The position numbers and the translations under genes were made by a program. Below are positions 32,759 to 44,569 of a stretch of DNA of 64,000 nt, one piece after another (the stretch's first letter is position 1; the number at the start of each line of letters is the position of its first letter). Source of the stretch: Augochlora pura. Lineage: Eukaryota > Arthropoda > Insecta > Hymenoptera > Halictidae. The stretch is from contig NC_135772.1 of the NCBI RefSeq assembly GCF_028453695.1, positions 1,488,001 through 1,552,000 of the forward strand, in the 5' to 3' direction. Below the pieces are notes generated by a model, which saw nothing but the letters and a program-made list of their open reading frames with translations, searched no databases and had not been told where the DNA came from.

Positions 32759-32881
32759 CGATCGTTGCAATAACTGCCCATCTCGGCCATGGAAATGTAA
32801 ATCATCCTTCACAAGGACAGCAGTTATTTCAATGAAAGCCGCGCGACCTCGGATGTCCGCTTTCGGAAATACTCCTCCAAC
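32236..32881. other. GC-rich island with (CG)n and (GA)n
   Basis: A CGCGCGCGCGCG run at about 32433-32450, GCCGCCGC near 32630 and (GA)n at about 32719-32754. TACAACAATTATTTCC at about 32326 is one of three related occurrences (see 33527 and 33731). No gene recognised. Confidence 0.45.
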
Positions 32882-33220
32882 TTAACCCTTTCCGGCCGTG
32901 GTAAGATGCGTACCTGTCGCTATTAATTTACTGTGTTAATACACGCTTGTTATAGATATTACAGCAACACTAGCTAAACAAGAAATTAATGATCATTACT
33001 ATAAAATTAATTATCACTACTTTTATAAAGTAGCAAGAAACACTTGCAATAAATGTTACAGCAACACTAGATAAAAATGAAAATAATTATCACTACTTCT
33101 ATAAAATAGCAAGAAACACTTGTAATAAATATTACAGCAACACTAGCTAAACATAAAATTAATTATCATCAATATAAAATTAATGATCATCCCTTTTATA
33201 AACCAAGAAGAAACACTTGC
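32882..33220. repeat. TTAA-type border followed by tandem repeat of 75-100 bp
   Basis: TTAA at 32882-32885 followed by CCCTTTCCGGCCGTGG looks like a piggyBac-type MITE end. It leads directly into two to three units starting TATTACAGCAACACTAGC (about 32957, 33053, 33129) and including AGCAAGAAACACTTG. No right border was found. Confidence 0.6.
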
Positions 33221-33299
33221 TCCATACAAAAAAAATATTAAAAATAAATAACAGAAGAAATCTTTTCGGTACAATATATTAACGATGCATTATATTAGA

Positions 33300-33908
33300 G
33301 AATGAGCAACGTAGAACGTCGAAAGACAGACTTTCCGTCAGAGATCGCCATAAGCACGGCGAGGTGTGATCGCGGAATCGTCGGAATTGATCCATTTCCC
33401 GGGTAAAATCGAGCCGCGCCACGTTCGACGATGGGCCGGGGGAGGGGGGAGGGAGGTGGGAAGGGTGAACCGGTAGAAAGAGGCAGCAGCCCGTTGATCC
33501 CGTCGCCTTCCGTCTCATTAAATATGCAACAATTATTTCCGTACGTAGCCGGGCACGTAGCCGGGTTCCCCCCTCCTCGCCTCCTCTCGTTGTTCCGTGA
33601 CGCTTCAGGAGCACACCAGCCCTTATTCAGGGTTGGTGAACGGGGCCACCGGCGAAAATGGTAAATTTTCCGCGAGGAAATTGGTGCCACGCCGGCGTGA
33701 CCCTGTTACCTTACGCCTCATTAAATATGCAACAATTATTTCCGTACACTACCGAACACGTAGTTCGCGGAGTTTCCCCGGCTCTCTCGCAATCCTTCGT
33801 CCTTGTGTCACGAACAACTCTCGCGCGCGGGCCGCCCCCGCCTTGAGAAATTCGTTCGTAAATGCAATCGAGCCGGCTGAATCAACCCCATATCCCCGTG
33901 CTAATGGA

Positions 33909-33943
<35 letters not shown>

Positions 33944-34134
33944 CTCGCGCGGTCATGGTTGTTGCAGTTTTCGGATACGTTCGCGCAGCTTCACGGGATA
34001 ACGACGACCGATGTTCGCGATAACGAAATCGAGAGAATGTTTCCGGTTGCAGACGTGACGTTTAATGATAGCCGGAAAGTTCCGGATAATAATGCGCGAG
34101 CAATGGGAGGGTTTGGACAATTTATACGATGTCA
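33300..34134. other. GC-rich island with a local duplication and G-quadruplex motif
   Basis: CTCATTAAATATGCAACAAT followed by TATTTCCGTAC occurs at 33514 and again at 33718, each followed by a CACGTAG block. GGGGGAGGGGGGAGGGAGG and following G runs at 33437-33465 meet the usual G-quadruplex pattern. (GA)n occupies about 33911-33941. Frames of 60-134 codons on both strands are not family-like. Confidence 0.55.
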
Positions 34135-35236
34135 TTACCCTTTGAATTCGAAGCTATTTTATTTTTATGTTTGGAAGAGAATTTTTGTGTTATAGTGTTT
34201 GCTTTTTATTCGGTTTGGTTGATTAATAGTATTGTATAGTGTGCTAGTATATATTTATATTATTAATAAGAAAAAACTAATTAGTATATTTAGTATATTT
34301 GTAATATTGATAGTATAGTATATTGTTATATTTACGTTATCGATAATAAAGTACACTGGTATATTTAGTATATTTATATTATTGATAGTAAAATATATTA
34401 ACATACTTAGTATATTTACATTATTGATAATGTGGCGTAGGAGGCGTAGGAAGCATCGCTTCTCCTACGATGTACAATCTTTGCCGATTTTGTATAGTAA
34501 GAATCAATTAGTACAAATTAAAGTACAGACTTTGATCTTTAAAATACTATTATATTAATATTACGAGTTATGATATTTCGCATTTAATAATATAGTATAC
34601 TGCTATATGTAGTACATTAATATTATTGATAATATGGTATATTAAATATATTTATATTATTAATGATATAGTGTGCTAATATTTTTAGTATATTTATAGT
34701 AGAGATAGTATTATGTATTAATGTATTTAGTACTCTTATAATATCGATGATTTAGTATTTTATAATACTTAATACATTTATATTACTGATAATCAAGTAT
34801 ATTAGTATATTTAGTATATTTATACTACAAATAACATAATACATATATTGTTACATGTAGTATATTTATATTACTGATACTATGGTATATTAAATATATT
34901 TATATTATTGATAATATATGGCACTAGTATAATTATACTATTGATAGTATGATATATTAATATATTTAGTATACGTATATTATCGATGGTATAGTATATT
35001 ACTCTATTTAGCACATTTATATTACTGATGATCTGGTATATTATTACATTCAATATATTCATATTATTAATAATATAGTATAGTACTAAATTTAGTCAAT
35101 TTACATACTAATGGCAATTGCAATTTCGTCATTTCTTCGACTATAAATAAATTCAACAACACAAAAATGATTTCAAAATGCACTAAAACAATCTTTAACG
35201 TTACCCCGATATCACCACTCGGATGTAAAGGGTTAA
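34135..35236. mobile_element. Possible piggyBac-type MITE expanded by an internal AT minisatellite
   Basis: The left end TTACCCTTTGAATTCGAAGC at 34135 and the right end ACTCGGATGTAAAGGGTTAA at 35236 are inverted, resembling other elements here. Almost everything between (34230-35080) is a minisatellite of about 30-40-bp units (TTTAGTATATTTATATTATTG). Either the array grew inside a MITE, or two unrelated ends bracket it by chance. Confidence 0.45.
34230..35080. repeat. AT minisatellite TTTAGTATATTTATATTATTGATAATA-type
   Basis: More than 20 units of 30-40 bp built on TTTAGTATATTTATATTATT and GATAATATAGTATATTA. A GC-containing interruption GTGGCGTAGGAGGCGTAGG lies near 34433. Confidence 0.9.
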
Positions 35237-36287
35237 ATTTCGTCCACCAATTCTTGCAATAAACACATAAAATCCACAATTCGGCGATAACATAAATAAA
35301 ATACTTCAACTTCAGGAGTCATTGTTCATATCTTCGCGCGACAGTCAAACTATTAATAACAAATACATTATTATTACATACACTAGTTCGAGCACACACG
35401 ATTCGAACACTATTTCTCGCCATCAGGTTCAAGATTAGAATTGTTGGCGCTCGCGGCCGTGTTATTCCACGAGTTACAGCTCGCTGCGGGACCGCGATAT
35501 CGTTCCGATATCCTTGAAATATTGATCAGCGAGCGGCGGACAGAAAAATTTGGCGAATAAAAGGATCGCCGGAGAAGGAACCGCCGCCGCGCGCTGAAGA
35601 AAACGAGAGAAAATCGACTGTTAGTTGCCTCGGTTGTAACGGAGACTCGATAATATTTTGCTTCGGCTCGGTTCATCGTGCCAAGTCCAAGGAATTCGGT
35701 TGTTTTTGCGGAACACGAACGACGCGAGACGGTTACGTAACCAAGGGGTTGCGTAACAACGATTGTCACATCGGTGCCTCTCGCAATCGAATCAAGAATC
35801 ATCGGCGGAGCGAGAAACACCGTTCTCGCTTTTTCCGAGGATATAACACAACGCCGCGGTGGTGTGTTCGTCTCGCGTTCATAAATTCACGCTGGTAGAT
35901 TCGATCCGGGGGCCGCGCCGGCTCTGGCAAAGATGAAAGAACTCGTCACTTGTACTCGTGAATCATCGAGTATTTGTCGCATCTTGATTTATGTACCGCG
36001 TGACCCGCTTATTTCATTATACCGCGATATTTATGCCGGTATAAATCACGTCCAACTGGCTCGCCCAGCGTAATAAGCACGGAACCGACTTCATTCGCCC
36101 GGACCCTCGCCTTTTGTTCACGATTCTTCGAAATTGTCGCACCATGGATTAATCGCTTGACCCTTTTACGTCGCGTTAATTGGTTTGGAGGATTGTTTAG
36201 AACGTGAACAGGCGTTATTTGTTAAATGTGTGTCGTGGACAAGCTTTGAAGGAAACATGGATGGTATTAGAGGATATTTAGAAGGTA
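35237..36287. other. GC-rich island, no gene recognised
   Basis: About 35400-36180 is CpG-rich. A 136-codon minus frame (35410-35820) is the least repetitive long frame in the window, but it shows no domain or signal sequence, and its start and end have no gene context. Near 36020-36050 is a dyad, ATACCGCGATATTTATGCCGGTAT in two halves ATACCG and CGGTAT. Candidate regulatory DNA. Confidence 0.4.
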
Positions 36288-37215
36288 TTAACCCTTTGAG
36301 GTTGGAGACGTTTTAAATGAAAGTCTAAAACAATTTTTCTGACCCGCGGTATTTATATGTTCATGACCGAATAATGATCGAATAATAACTGAATTATGAC
36401 TAAATATGTTCATGATCGAATAATGACCGAATATGACTATGGCCGAAGAATTGTTGAATTATACCCATGACTGAATAATGACCGAATATTCCCATGACTG
36501 AGTAATAATTGAATAATCACTGAATATACTGATGACTCAGTAATAATTGAATTATACCCATGACCGAATATTCCCATGACTAAGTAATAAGTGAATAACT
36601 ACAGAATATACTCATGACTGAATGATTACTGAATTATACCCACGACTGAATAATCACCGAATATTCATATGACCAAATAATAATTGAATAATCACTGAAT
36701 ATTCTCATGACCGAATAATGATCGAATAATAACTAGATATCGACTGAATAATGACCAAATATTCAAATGACTAAGTAATAACTGAATAAACCTTGATATA
36801 ACCATGACCGAATAATGACTGAATAATCACCGAATATTCCTATGGCTAAATAATAATTGAATAATCATTGAATATTTCCACGACTAAGTAATAACTGAAT
36901 AATCACTAAATATACTCATGACTGAATAATTACCGAATTATGTCTATGACCGAATAATGTCCGAATTACAACCGATGACCTAATAATGACTGAATTGTGG
37001 CCATGACTGAATAATGATCTGATGACTAAATGTTCGAACAGGCCCTCAGCCGATTGCTGACCGAATATGCTAATGACTTAACAATGACCGAATTATGACT
37101 ATGACCAAATAATGACCAAATCTATTAATGACCAAATAATGACCAAATCTACTAATGACCAAATAATGACTAAATCTACTAATGACCAAATAATGACCAA
37201 ACAAAGACCTAACAC
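36288..37215. repeat. GACCGAATAATGA minisatellite behind a TTAA-type border, locus 1
   Basis: TTAA at 36288-36291 followed by CCCTTTGAGGTTGG looks like a MITE end; 60 bp later the array starts at ATGTTCATGACCGAATAATG. Units are 11-19 bp (GACTGAATAATGACCGAAT). The last 100 bp has a tidier 21-bp unit with TCTACTAATGACCAAATAA. The same array type, starting with the same ATATGTTCATGACC, occurs at 40228. Confidence 0.8.
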
Positions 37216-38035
37216 GTCCAAAATGAAAAAATTCCAAAAAACAAGAACACATCCATTTCAAGAACAATCCGATAAGCATTGTCGCGGCCACCGCCATACG
37301 CGACGGTATTTTTCACCGTCGACGTCGACGGCAGCGACGGGGGCCGGCTGCTGAAACATTAACGAAGGTTCCGGTCGAACCGTCCAGTTCCCCCTTGAGC
37401 ATCAGCGATGCGTTATATCGGGACCAGCAGCGCGCGCGTTGGGTGGAGTTACATCTTCTGGATGCATTATGGATACGGTATCCCGAGCCCAGTAAAATAC
37501 GCCCGGAGCCCCCGTGCTCGCGCGCGCGCGCGCGAGCTGCACGAAATTATGGCCGAGGAATATTATTTCGCCCTCCACACGCTTCGTCCACCTCCCGGCT
37601 GCTGCCTGGCCCCCCTCCCCCCTCCTCTACCTCCCACTCGTTCGAGTTATGCAGGATACCTTGCAAGTATCGCACTATATTACGAAGGATATGGTCATCG
37701 CGCGCGCGGCCGTACTCTGATATTCCGCTGCATATTTAACCGGCCGTAAGTACGAGGAATTTAGCGTACTTTATACGGTTTACCTTATCGCTCCGTCTGC
37801 CCTACGCCTTCATCCGCCTCGCCCTTCCGTCTTTCTCAACATCGTTCTCTCTTTCGCGGCTTTTTCATCGTTCTAGCTTTTGCGGCTTTTTCCTGTGACT
37901 TTTTCGCTTCTTGTAATTTCTTGTTCGTTCTACTATTGTGAGTTTGGGGAGAATTTTGGTTGGTTTTGTATGTGGAAGGCGGAATTGAGAGGAATTGAGG
38001 TTTAGTGTTAAGGCATTTAAGAGAAAATTGTTATT
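37216..38035. other. GC-rich island with CG run
   Basis: GCGCGCGCGCGCGAG at about 37520, TCGACGTCGACGG near 37320, C-rich runs near 37610. Frames up to 114 codons overlap in three phases, which indicates composition rather than a gene. Confidence 0.45.
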
Positions 38036-38039
38036 ATGA

Positions 38040-38500
38040 TGTATATTGTGGATGTATTTTTCGATATATTATCTTAAATATTATATCTATGTGATATGTG
38101 TAGTATGTATATTATCATATACATTATAGCTGTATGATATATCTATTACATATATTATCATATACATAGATATATCGTATCTATATGATATATGTATTAT
38201 ACATAATATCACATCATATATCATGTATATTATATGTATATGATATAATTAATATTGATAGATATATTATCACAAATATTATGTCTATGTGACGTATGCA
38301 GTACGTATATTATTCATATACATATATTACAGCTATATGATATATCTATTACATATATTATCATATATGTATATTGTATCAACATGATATATTTATTATA
38401 TATATTATATTTATACGATATATGTATTATATATATTATACGAATTTAATATTTGTGCTAAGTATATTATCATACCATACTTATCATATCTATATGATAT
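38040..38500. repeat. ATATGATATATCTATTACATA minisatellite
   Basis: Diverged units of about 33-50 bp rich in self-complementary TATATGATATAT and ATATTATCATATAC. A short AAATATCTAAA repeat follows at 38640-38725. Confidence 0.85.
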
Positions 38501-38729
38501 AATATAATAAAAGTTAGACCACTTCTATTTTCTGTCACTATAAAATTGAGAATACTTTTATAACCCATTGTCCTGTATTATTGTATCAAACTCGTTATAA
38601 AAATTTGGAACATGGTCTACTAAATTATACCTATTACTAAAATATCTAAAATATAAATATCTAAATTTCTAATCATCTGAAATAAAATATCTAAATATCT
38701 AAAATATCTAAAATAAATGTAAAATTAAG

Positions 38730-39713
38730 TATAAAAACTCAATCGATGACCCAATAAAAATTTTCCGATACTATTTCACGCAGTTCTTAATTCGCATGGC
38801 CAGCATTCGAACTGCAATCGTCTACGAGATTTCCTTTCTCACCAGTCTTCAAGCCTCGTCTTCGCCACATTTCCCTTGTTCCTTCCCCATCCCCATTGTT
38901 TCCATCCCCCATTTTTAATCTGCTTCTCGGTCACCCGGTCAACGATCTTCCACCGTTTGACCCCTTCTTATATTTCCCTTCGCGCAACCTCCTCCGCAAT
39001 CTCACCCTTTGTCTTCACCCAAAAGACGCTCTTTCAAAGTCCTCCCCCTTTATCCTTTCACTTCCCGTATCATCTCCCCACCCCTCTACCCTCCCGTCGC
39101 CCCATCGAAGCCGGTGTTTTTCAATTTTCACGACCCTAGCCTCCGTGCCTAAAAGCGAACCCGTCGTCTCTTCTCGAGTTCGCGCGAGCGCCGTGAATCC
39201 GATCGGCGCGCGGAAGTGTTCTTATTGAAATATCGCCGAGACGTGTGCTCGCGCTTGGTAAATATATTACCGGATATCTCACGGGGTCAATTGGATGCCG
39301 GGGCCAATAGAGGCATCGATCACCGAAACCCATTCCAGCCGGAGGATTCGGTCCGCGAGCACGCGGCCGAAATTGAAATTTGGCACGAGCTTCGTCCTTT
39401 TTAAAAAGGAAACATCGCCCTCCCGTGTTTCGATTGCGCGTTTTGTTGTTCCATTTGTTCGAACGACCGATCCGCTTCGTCGACGAGAAGACGGACGATG
39501 TTCTGAACTGCGACAGGATTTTATGTCTTCGTTCTTTCTTAATGGCATTTGCTGTTTGCGAACAAGTTTATTTGTTTGTCAGTCTTCTCTTGGCGGAGCG
39601 AGATCTATTAGTGTTCACATAAGATTTTATTTCGCTATTTTCTTGTTTAGTTTTGACGCGATACTTAAAGTTTCGTCGGTCAGAATGCTGTTATTTCAGA
39701 CTCTAGTTGGCTT
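38730..39713. other. GC-rich island, pyrimidine-rich first half
   Basis: C- and T-rich at 38820-39110 (CCCCATCCCC-type), then CpG-rich. A 140-codon plus frame at 39295-39717 runs into the MITE border and has no family resemblance. No gene supported. Confidence 0.4.
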
Positions 39714-40026
39714 TTAACTCTTTGGGGCACGGTGGGATTAAAAATGTCCCACCTTTTTGATGCATGGTAATGCATGGTGGGGCATTTTTAGATCCACCAC
39801 GTAGTATTGCAACAGCTGTACTTTTACTGTGTGCAATCATGAAACCAAGCCGTTTGGCGGAATTATTAAGGTTTCATTCTACAACAACAAATTCAGTTGA
39901 ATTATTATTTGTTTGTGCATTTATATGTTTTCAGTAAAAAAATACCAATTTCGTTTAACTGAAAACAAGACAAAATTACTGTGCCACACGATCTATTTAC
40001 TGAAATCCTGTGCCTCAAAGAGTTAA
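39714..40026. mobile_element. TTAA-flanked MITE with subterminal hairpin, 313 bp
   Basis: TTAA at 39714-39717 and 40023-40026 bracket inverted ends CTCTTTGGGGCAC and GTGCCTCAAAGAG. Near the left end AAAAATGTCCCACC pairs with GGTGGGGCATTTTT (13 of 14) across a short spacer that itself contains two ATGCAT copies. No coding capacity. Confidence 0.85.
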
Positions 40027-40139
40027 TACTTGTAAATGTACGATTTGTTTTTACAAATCAGCTGTTTATTTTTAATTAAAAGGACAATGATATCGTTTTA
40101 TGCTGTTGCAAAACGTCAAGGCCTTGTAATCTGAGAGAT

Positions 40140-41230
40140 AACATGATGATCACAGAGTATCGATGTCAAGTGCTCACGCGAGTAATTCAACAGAGGAGGA
40201 AACGTGGCGGAAGGGAGAGAGGGATATGTTCATGACCAAATAATGAGCGAATAGTTACCAAATAATAACTGAATAATCACTGAATACACTCATGACTCAG
40301 TAATGATCGAATAATAATCGAATAATTATCGAATTATACCCATATGATCGAATAATGAACAAATTATGCCCAAGACCAAATGAGGACTGAATTAAACCTA
40401 CGACTGAATAATGATCGAACATTCCTATGATCGAATAATAACTGAATAATCACTGAATTTGCTCATGATTGAGTAAAGATCCAATAATAACTGAATAATG
40501 ACCGAATAATGACCGAATAATATCTGATTAATCACTGAATATATTCATGACTCAATAATGATCAAATAGTAACTGTATAATGACTGAATAATAATTGAAT
40601 AATGTCCGAATTGTACGCATGGCCGAATAATGAACGAATTAAACATATGATCGAAAAATGACCAAATTCTACCCATGATCGAATAATGATCGAATAATGA
40701 TCGAATATTCTCATGACCGAAGAATAAGTGAATAACGTCAGAATTATGACCGAATAATTGAATAACCAATGAATACGCTCATGACCGAATAATGACCCGA
40801 TATGCCTAACTCTGAATAATGAACGAATTACACCCATGATTGAATAATAACCTAAAATGCTACTGACCTATTAATAACTGAATAATGACCCAATATGCCT
40901 AAGTCTGAATAATGACCGAATTACACCCATGACTGAATAATAACCTAAAATGTTACTGATCTAATAATGACCGAATATGCCTAAGTCTGAATAATGACCG
41001 AATTACACCCACGACTGAATAATAACCTACAATTCTACTAACCTGTTAGTAGAAATGACCGAATAATGATTCTAATAATGATGGAATCATACCTACGACC
41101 GAATAAAGACCTAAAACCTTAATGACCTTGTATCGACCGAATAATTAACCAAATATTAATCGATATCAGGTACTCACGCGATTCACTCAACAAAGAAAGA
41201 AGGGTAGCGAAAGAGAAAGAGAAAGGGAGA
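40140..41230. repeat. GACCGAATAATGA minisatellite, locus 2, with duplicated flanks
   Basis: The array occupies about 40228-41150. The flanks form a direct repeat: ATCGATGTCAAGTGCTCACG...CAACAGAGGAGG before, and ATCGATATCAGGTACTCACG...CAACAAAGAAAG after, each followed by purine-rich DNA. From 40780 a tidy unit of about 65 bp (CCTAAGTCTGAATAATGACC) appears three times. Confidence 0.85.
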
Positions 41231-41905
41231 AGGAGAGAGAAGTAGAGGAGGTAAAAGTGGCGTATACAATGCGACCAATTTATCTTGCCGGGCCGTTCGA
41301 GCGTCGAACGCTAAATATGATCGGCGAATTCCATTTTCGTGGATTTCCTTTATTTACGGCATCGAATAAAACCGAATAAATGGATTCCGCGTCTCGAATC
41401 TGCGCGCGGCCGTATATTTTATCTCGCGGCCGTGGGTCAAGGTTTACGCTTGTTTTTACCCCTCTCTCTTTCTCTCATTTATACACACTCTCTCCCTCAT
41501 TCCCTGCCTCTCCCTCCCCCTCATTTTTCCAAGATCATACGCCTTTAGCAGGTACTCCCGGTCCAAGGGGGGAGATGCCTCGCGCGAAGTAACGACGTCT
41601 AAGTAGGGCAATCAACGGTCATAGTGTGCGCAAAAGTTTGCCAACTGCCGGCTAACTTCTTAACACTGTTCTCCACTCCAACGCTAAAAAGACAGCGCGC
41701 GCTCTCGTGTGATGCTGTTAATTCCTCGCTGATTATTCATAATTACGGCGAGCGCGCGCGCGCGCTCGCGCGTCTTATTCGTTCGCCGCGCGTCCTACGC
41801 TGTCGCAACTTCTCCCGTACAGTTGAAAATGTTTGATAGAATCTAATTAGCCTCTTATTTCATTCGTCGCGCGCGTCGTGAAACAGAATTTTTATTAGAC
41901 GATTA
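41231..41905. other. GC-rich island with (CG)n
   Basis: CT-rich near 41460-41530 and a GCGCGCGCGCGCTCGCGCG run at about 41752-41772. Frames of about 70 codons only, unrecognised. Confidence 0.45.
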
Positions 41906-42082
41906 TTGTTCACGTGCTCGTTTCTGTTCGATGATTTTTAGAATGTTTAGGAATTATTTGAAGTCGTTCCTTGTGCGTTTGTTCAGTTTATTGTTCAGAT
42001 TATTGTTTGGAGAATTTTAGCGGTAATTGCAAGAAGCTCTTGTTCAATGGTTAATTGTGATGTTAATTAATAATATATTTTT

Positions 42083-42800
42083 TTGTATTTTGTTCTAATG
42101 TATATAACTAATAGTTTATTTTATATGCAATTTTATATATAATATTTTGGAATGTTATAGTTAATACTTCATTTTATAGAAATATTTCTCTTAAATTGTG
42201 TCACTTTTTTATAGTGAGTGTACTTGTAAAAGATGGTTGATATTTTTGGTTAAATTATACTGTTTATAATGTTGTAAGAACAATTGGAGTTGTACAATTA
42301 AATTTAATTTTAATTCGATTACATAAAGTATCTTTTTAACTTATAATTATACTGTATATGTTTGTCTTCCTTTGTATTTTATTCAAATGCAATATTTGAT
42401 AACTAATATTATATTATATAATTTATAATACTATATATTATGAAATGTTACATTGATTATTTTCTTTTATACAAATATTCAGTATAATAGTGCTATCTTT
42501 TTACGTCAAGTATACTGTTATAATATTAATATAACTTTACTGGTAAATTATACTATTTATAATGTTTTAAGAGCAATTACTGTCGCATCATTATACTGTT
42601 TCAATTTATAATTTATTCGCTCTTTCGATTTTACAACATGTATTTAATTTCTCTGCATTTTATTTAATACTTAATATTATAAAATACTAAACAAAATATT
42701 TTATCCTACATTAATATTTCAAATATTTTATACAAATATTTAATTCGGAAGCTGTCATTTTTTATATCAACTATACTCGTCAGAAACAATTGATCTTAGC
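42083..42800. repeat. 285-bp AT-rich tandem repeat, about 2.5 units
   Basis: TTGTATTTTRTTC-like starts at 42083, 42372 and (as CTGCATTTTATT) 42655. Within units TTATACTRTTTATAATGTT, TTTTATACAAATATT and a TTTTTA-TAT-AAGTATACT block recur in order. Diverged, non-coding, and the longest unit in the window. Confidence 0.7.
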
Positions 42801-43844
42801 ATAATCAAATCACGACTTTTACGAAAATGGCCTAAAAGCATATTAACAAAATAAATATATGTTAACAAAAATATACTAACAAAATATAAGCAAGATATAA
42901 ACAATATAATTACAGTAACTTGCAGACTCGTCAAAGGGATTGCAACAGCGAACTGGTTAAAATATGGGACACTACGAGATCTCGCTAGGGACGTCGAATT
43001 CTATTACGGAAACTTGCTGTTCAAAGCAGAGGAATATATATATATATAGTTTAATAATAATAGTTACCATTCGGAGTAACTTAACGGTAACGCGACCTAA
43101 TGCAGAAACTAGTACCCGTCGTTTTCTAGAAACTTTCCGGGCGATATATAACTAACTTCCAAGTCATTGCTGTACGCTAACGTGGAAATTCTGTTATACT
43201 TCGTGCCGTCAAGCATCTTTAATAATAGTCTAATTAATTGGCTGGTGTCTGTAATTACTTGCCCGAAGTTTGTAATCTCTTGCTAAACAAGCACGCACGT
43301 AAGCCCTAATTGTAAGTTTCCCGTCGTAAACACATCGGGCGCTGAAGACGACGCGAAAAATTCTGTTTCGAAACTGGTTCGCTCGCGACTCGAATCATTT
43401 TACTCATTTATACGATAATAATAGAAATCTCGAAAATTTATTTTTATGGTTTTTATTCTCCTGCGACTAAATTTTTACGCGTCTGCTTTATGGGCTAAAA
43501 TTATATTAGTTGTATATTACAGTAATATGGTGGTTAGCTTGTTCACTGTACTTTGCATAATAAACGTAAAATAATGTTCATCATTTATTTTAGAATTTAT
43601 GTTCTTTTAGGATTATATTGTTTTTGTTGGGTTTGGTAGAGTTACGTCGTCTTATACACTCACTAAAGTATGATAATAATAATAATAATAATAATAATAG
43701 CAATAATATAGATATAATATATGTAACTATTACTGTTATTATTATATTTATTTAAACTATAAATCGTTCGTAATAAATTGTAAAAGTCGACGACATCTGG
43801 CTCATAATAGCCATAATAATATCTGCTAACTGCCTCAAGTGCTA
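42801..43844. other. Mixed unique DNA with a (TAA)n microsatellite
   Basis: Low to moderate GC. A (TA)n run is at about 43036-43049 and (TAA)n at about 43675-43699. No element or gene recognised. Confidence 0.4.
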
Positions 43845-43985
43845 TTAACCCGTTAGCCTACTTTGACGAGTCTGACTCGTGATGGTGATTTTTAATAATA
43901 ACCCGTAATAAAGTGTATCATAAATGCACTATTAAAAACGTGCATTACAATCGCGCTATTAAGAAGATGTATTATAAATATACTA
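43845..43985. mobile_element. TTAA-type border with palindrome (partial element)
   Basis: TTAA at 43845-43848 followed by CCCGTTAGCCTACTTTG, then a perfect 7-bp-arm palindrome ACGAGTCTGACTCGT at 43866-43880. The layout is that of the other TTAA elements with a palindrome close to one end. The right terminus is missing or has been replaced by the MITE at 43986. Confidence 0.5.
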
Positions 43986-44220
43986 TTAACACGTTGACCG
44001 CCGACAATCGTCCACTAAAATATTCACACAGTTAAAACAATTTAAGAAGTTAATAGAAAGTTAATATTTATCATAAGAGGTGGCATTAGAACTCTTTCGC
44101 ATTCGAAGGATTCTAGCCAAATTCAATTTATTCAAATATATTACAATAAAAATGAATTTTCGAGATTGGTCAAAAATTAGTGTCACCCATATTTGGGTGA
44201 CACGGCGCTCAACGTGTTAA
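43986..44220. mobile_element. TTAA-flanked MITE with subterminal hairpin, 235 bp
   Basis: TTAA at 43986-43989 and 44217-44220 with inverted ends CACGTTGA and TCAACGTG. Just inside the right end, at 44180-44203, GTGTCACCCA and TGGGTGACAC form a perfect 10-bp stem with a 4-nt loop. The interior matches the degraded copy at 526-743. Confidence 0.9.
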
Positions 44221-44569
44221 ACAATTCTATCATAATTACTCTACTAAGAATAAATATTACAATTATACTATTAATACAAAACAGAATTCTTTAAAACATT
44301 TTCTTTAAAACATTATCTTCAGAAATAAATTTTTACACGAATCCATTATAATTTCCTATCTTAATTAAAATCCTCAAGAGATAAAAGCGTCGAGAAAATA
44401 ATAAGAAAAGAAATATATGATTTTTAACAAGTTACGTTGTTTTTATATAGACCATTTCATTTTTTTATATAGATCATTTCATTTTTATATAGATCATTTC
44501 TACAGGTATCGTTAAACAATGTCAGCGAATAGTGGTGCAACAAATTACCAGACAAATACGCGTTAAAAT
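44221..44569. other. AT-rich DNA with a 20-bp triplicate
   Basis: TTTTATATAGATCATTTCAT repeats three times at about 44450-44502. Otherwise AT-rich without recognised features. Confidence 0.6.

Noticed and set aside
34440..34460. GGAGGCGTAGGAAGC interruption as a separate insertion
   Set aside because: Too short to define borders, with no second copy in the window.
35410..35820. 136-codon minus-strand frame in a GC-rich island
   Set aside because: The least repetitive long frame, but I see no motif, domain or transmembrane pattern, and frames of this size are expected in CpG-rich DNA.
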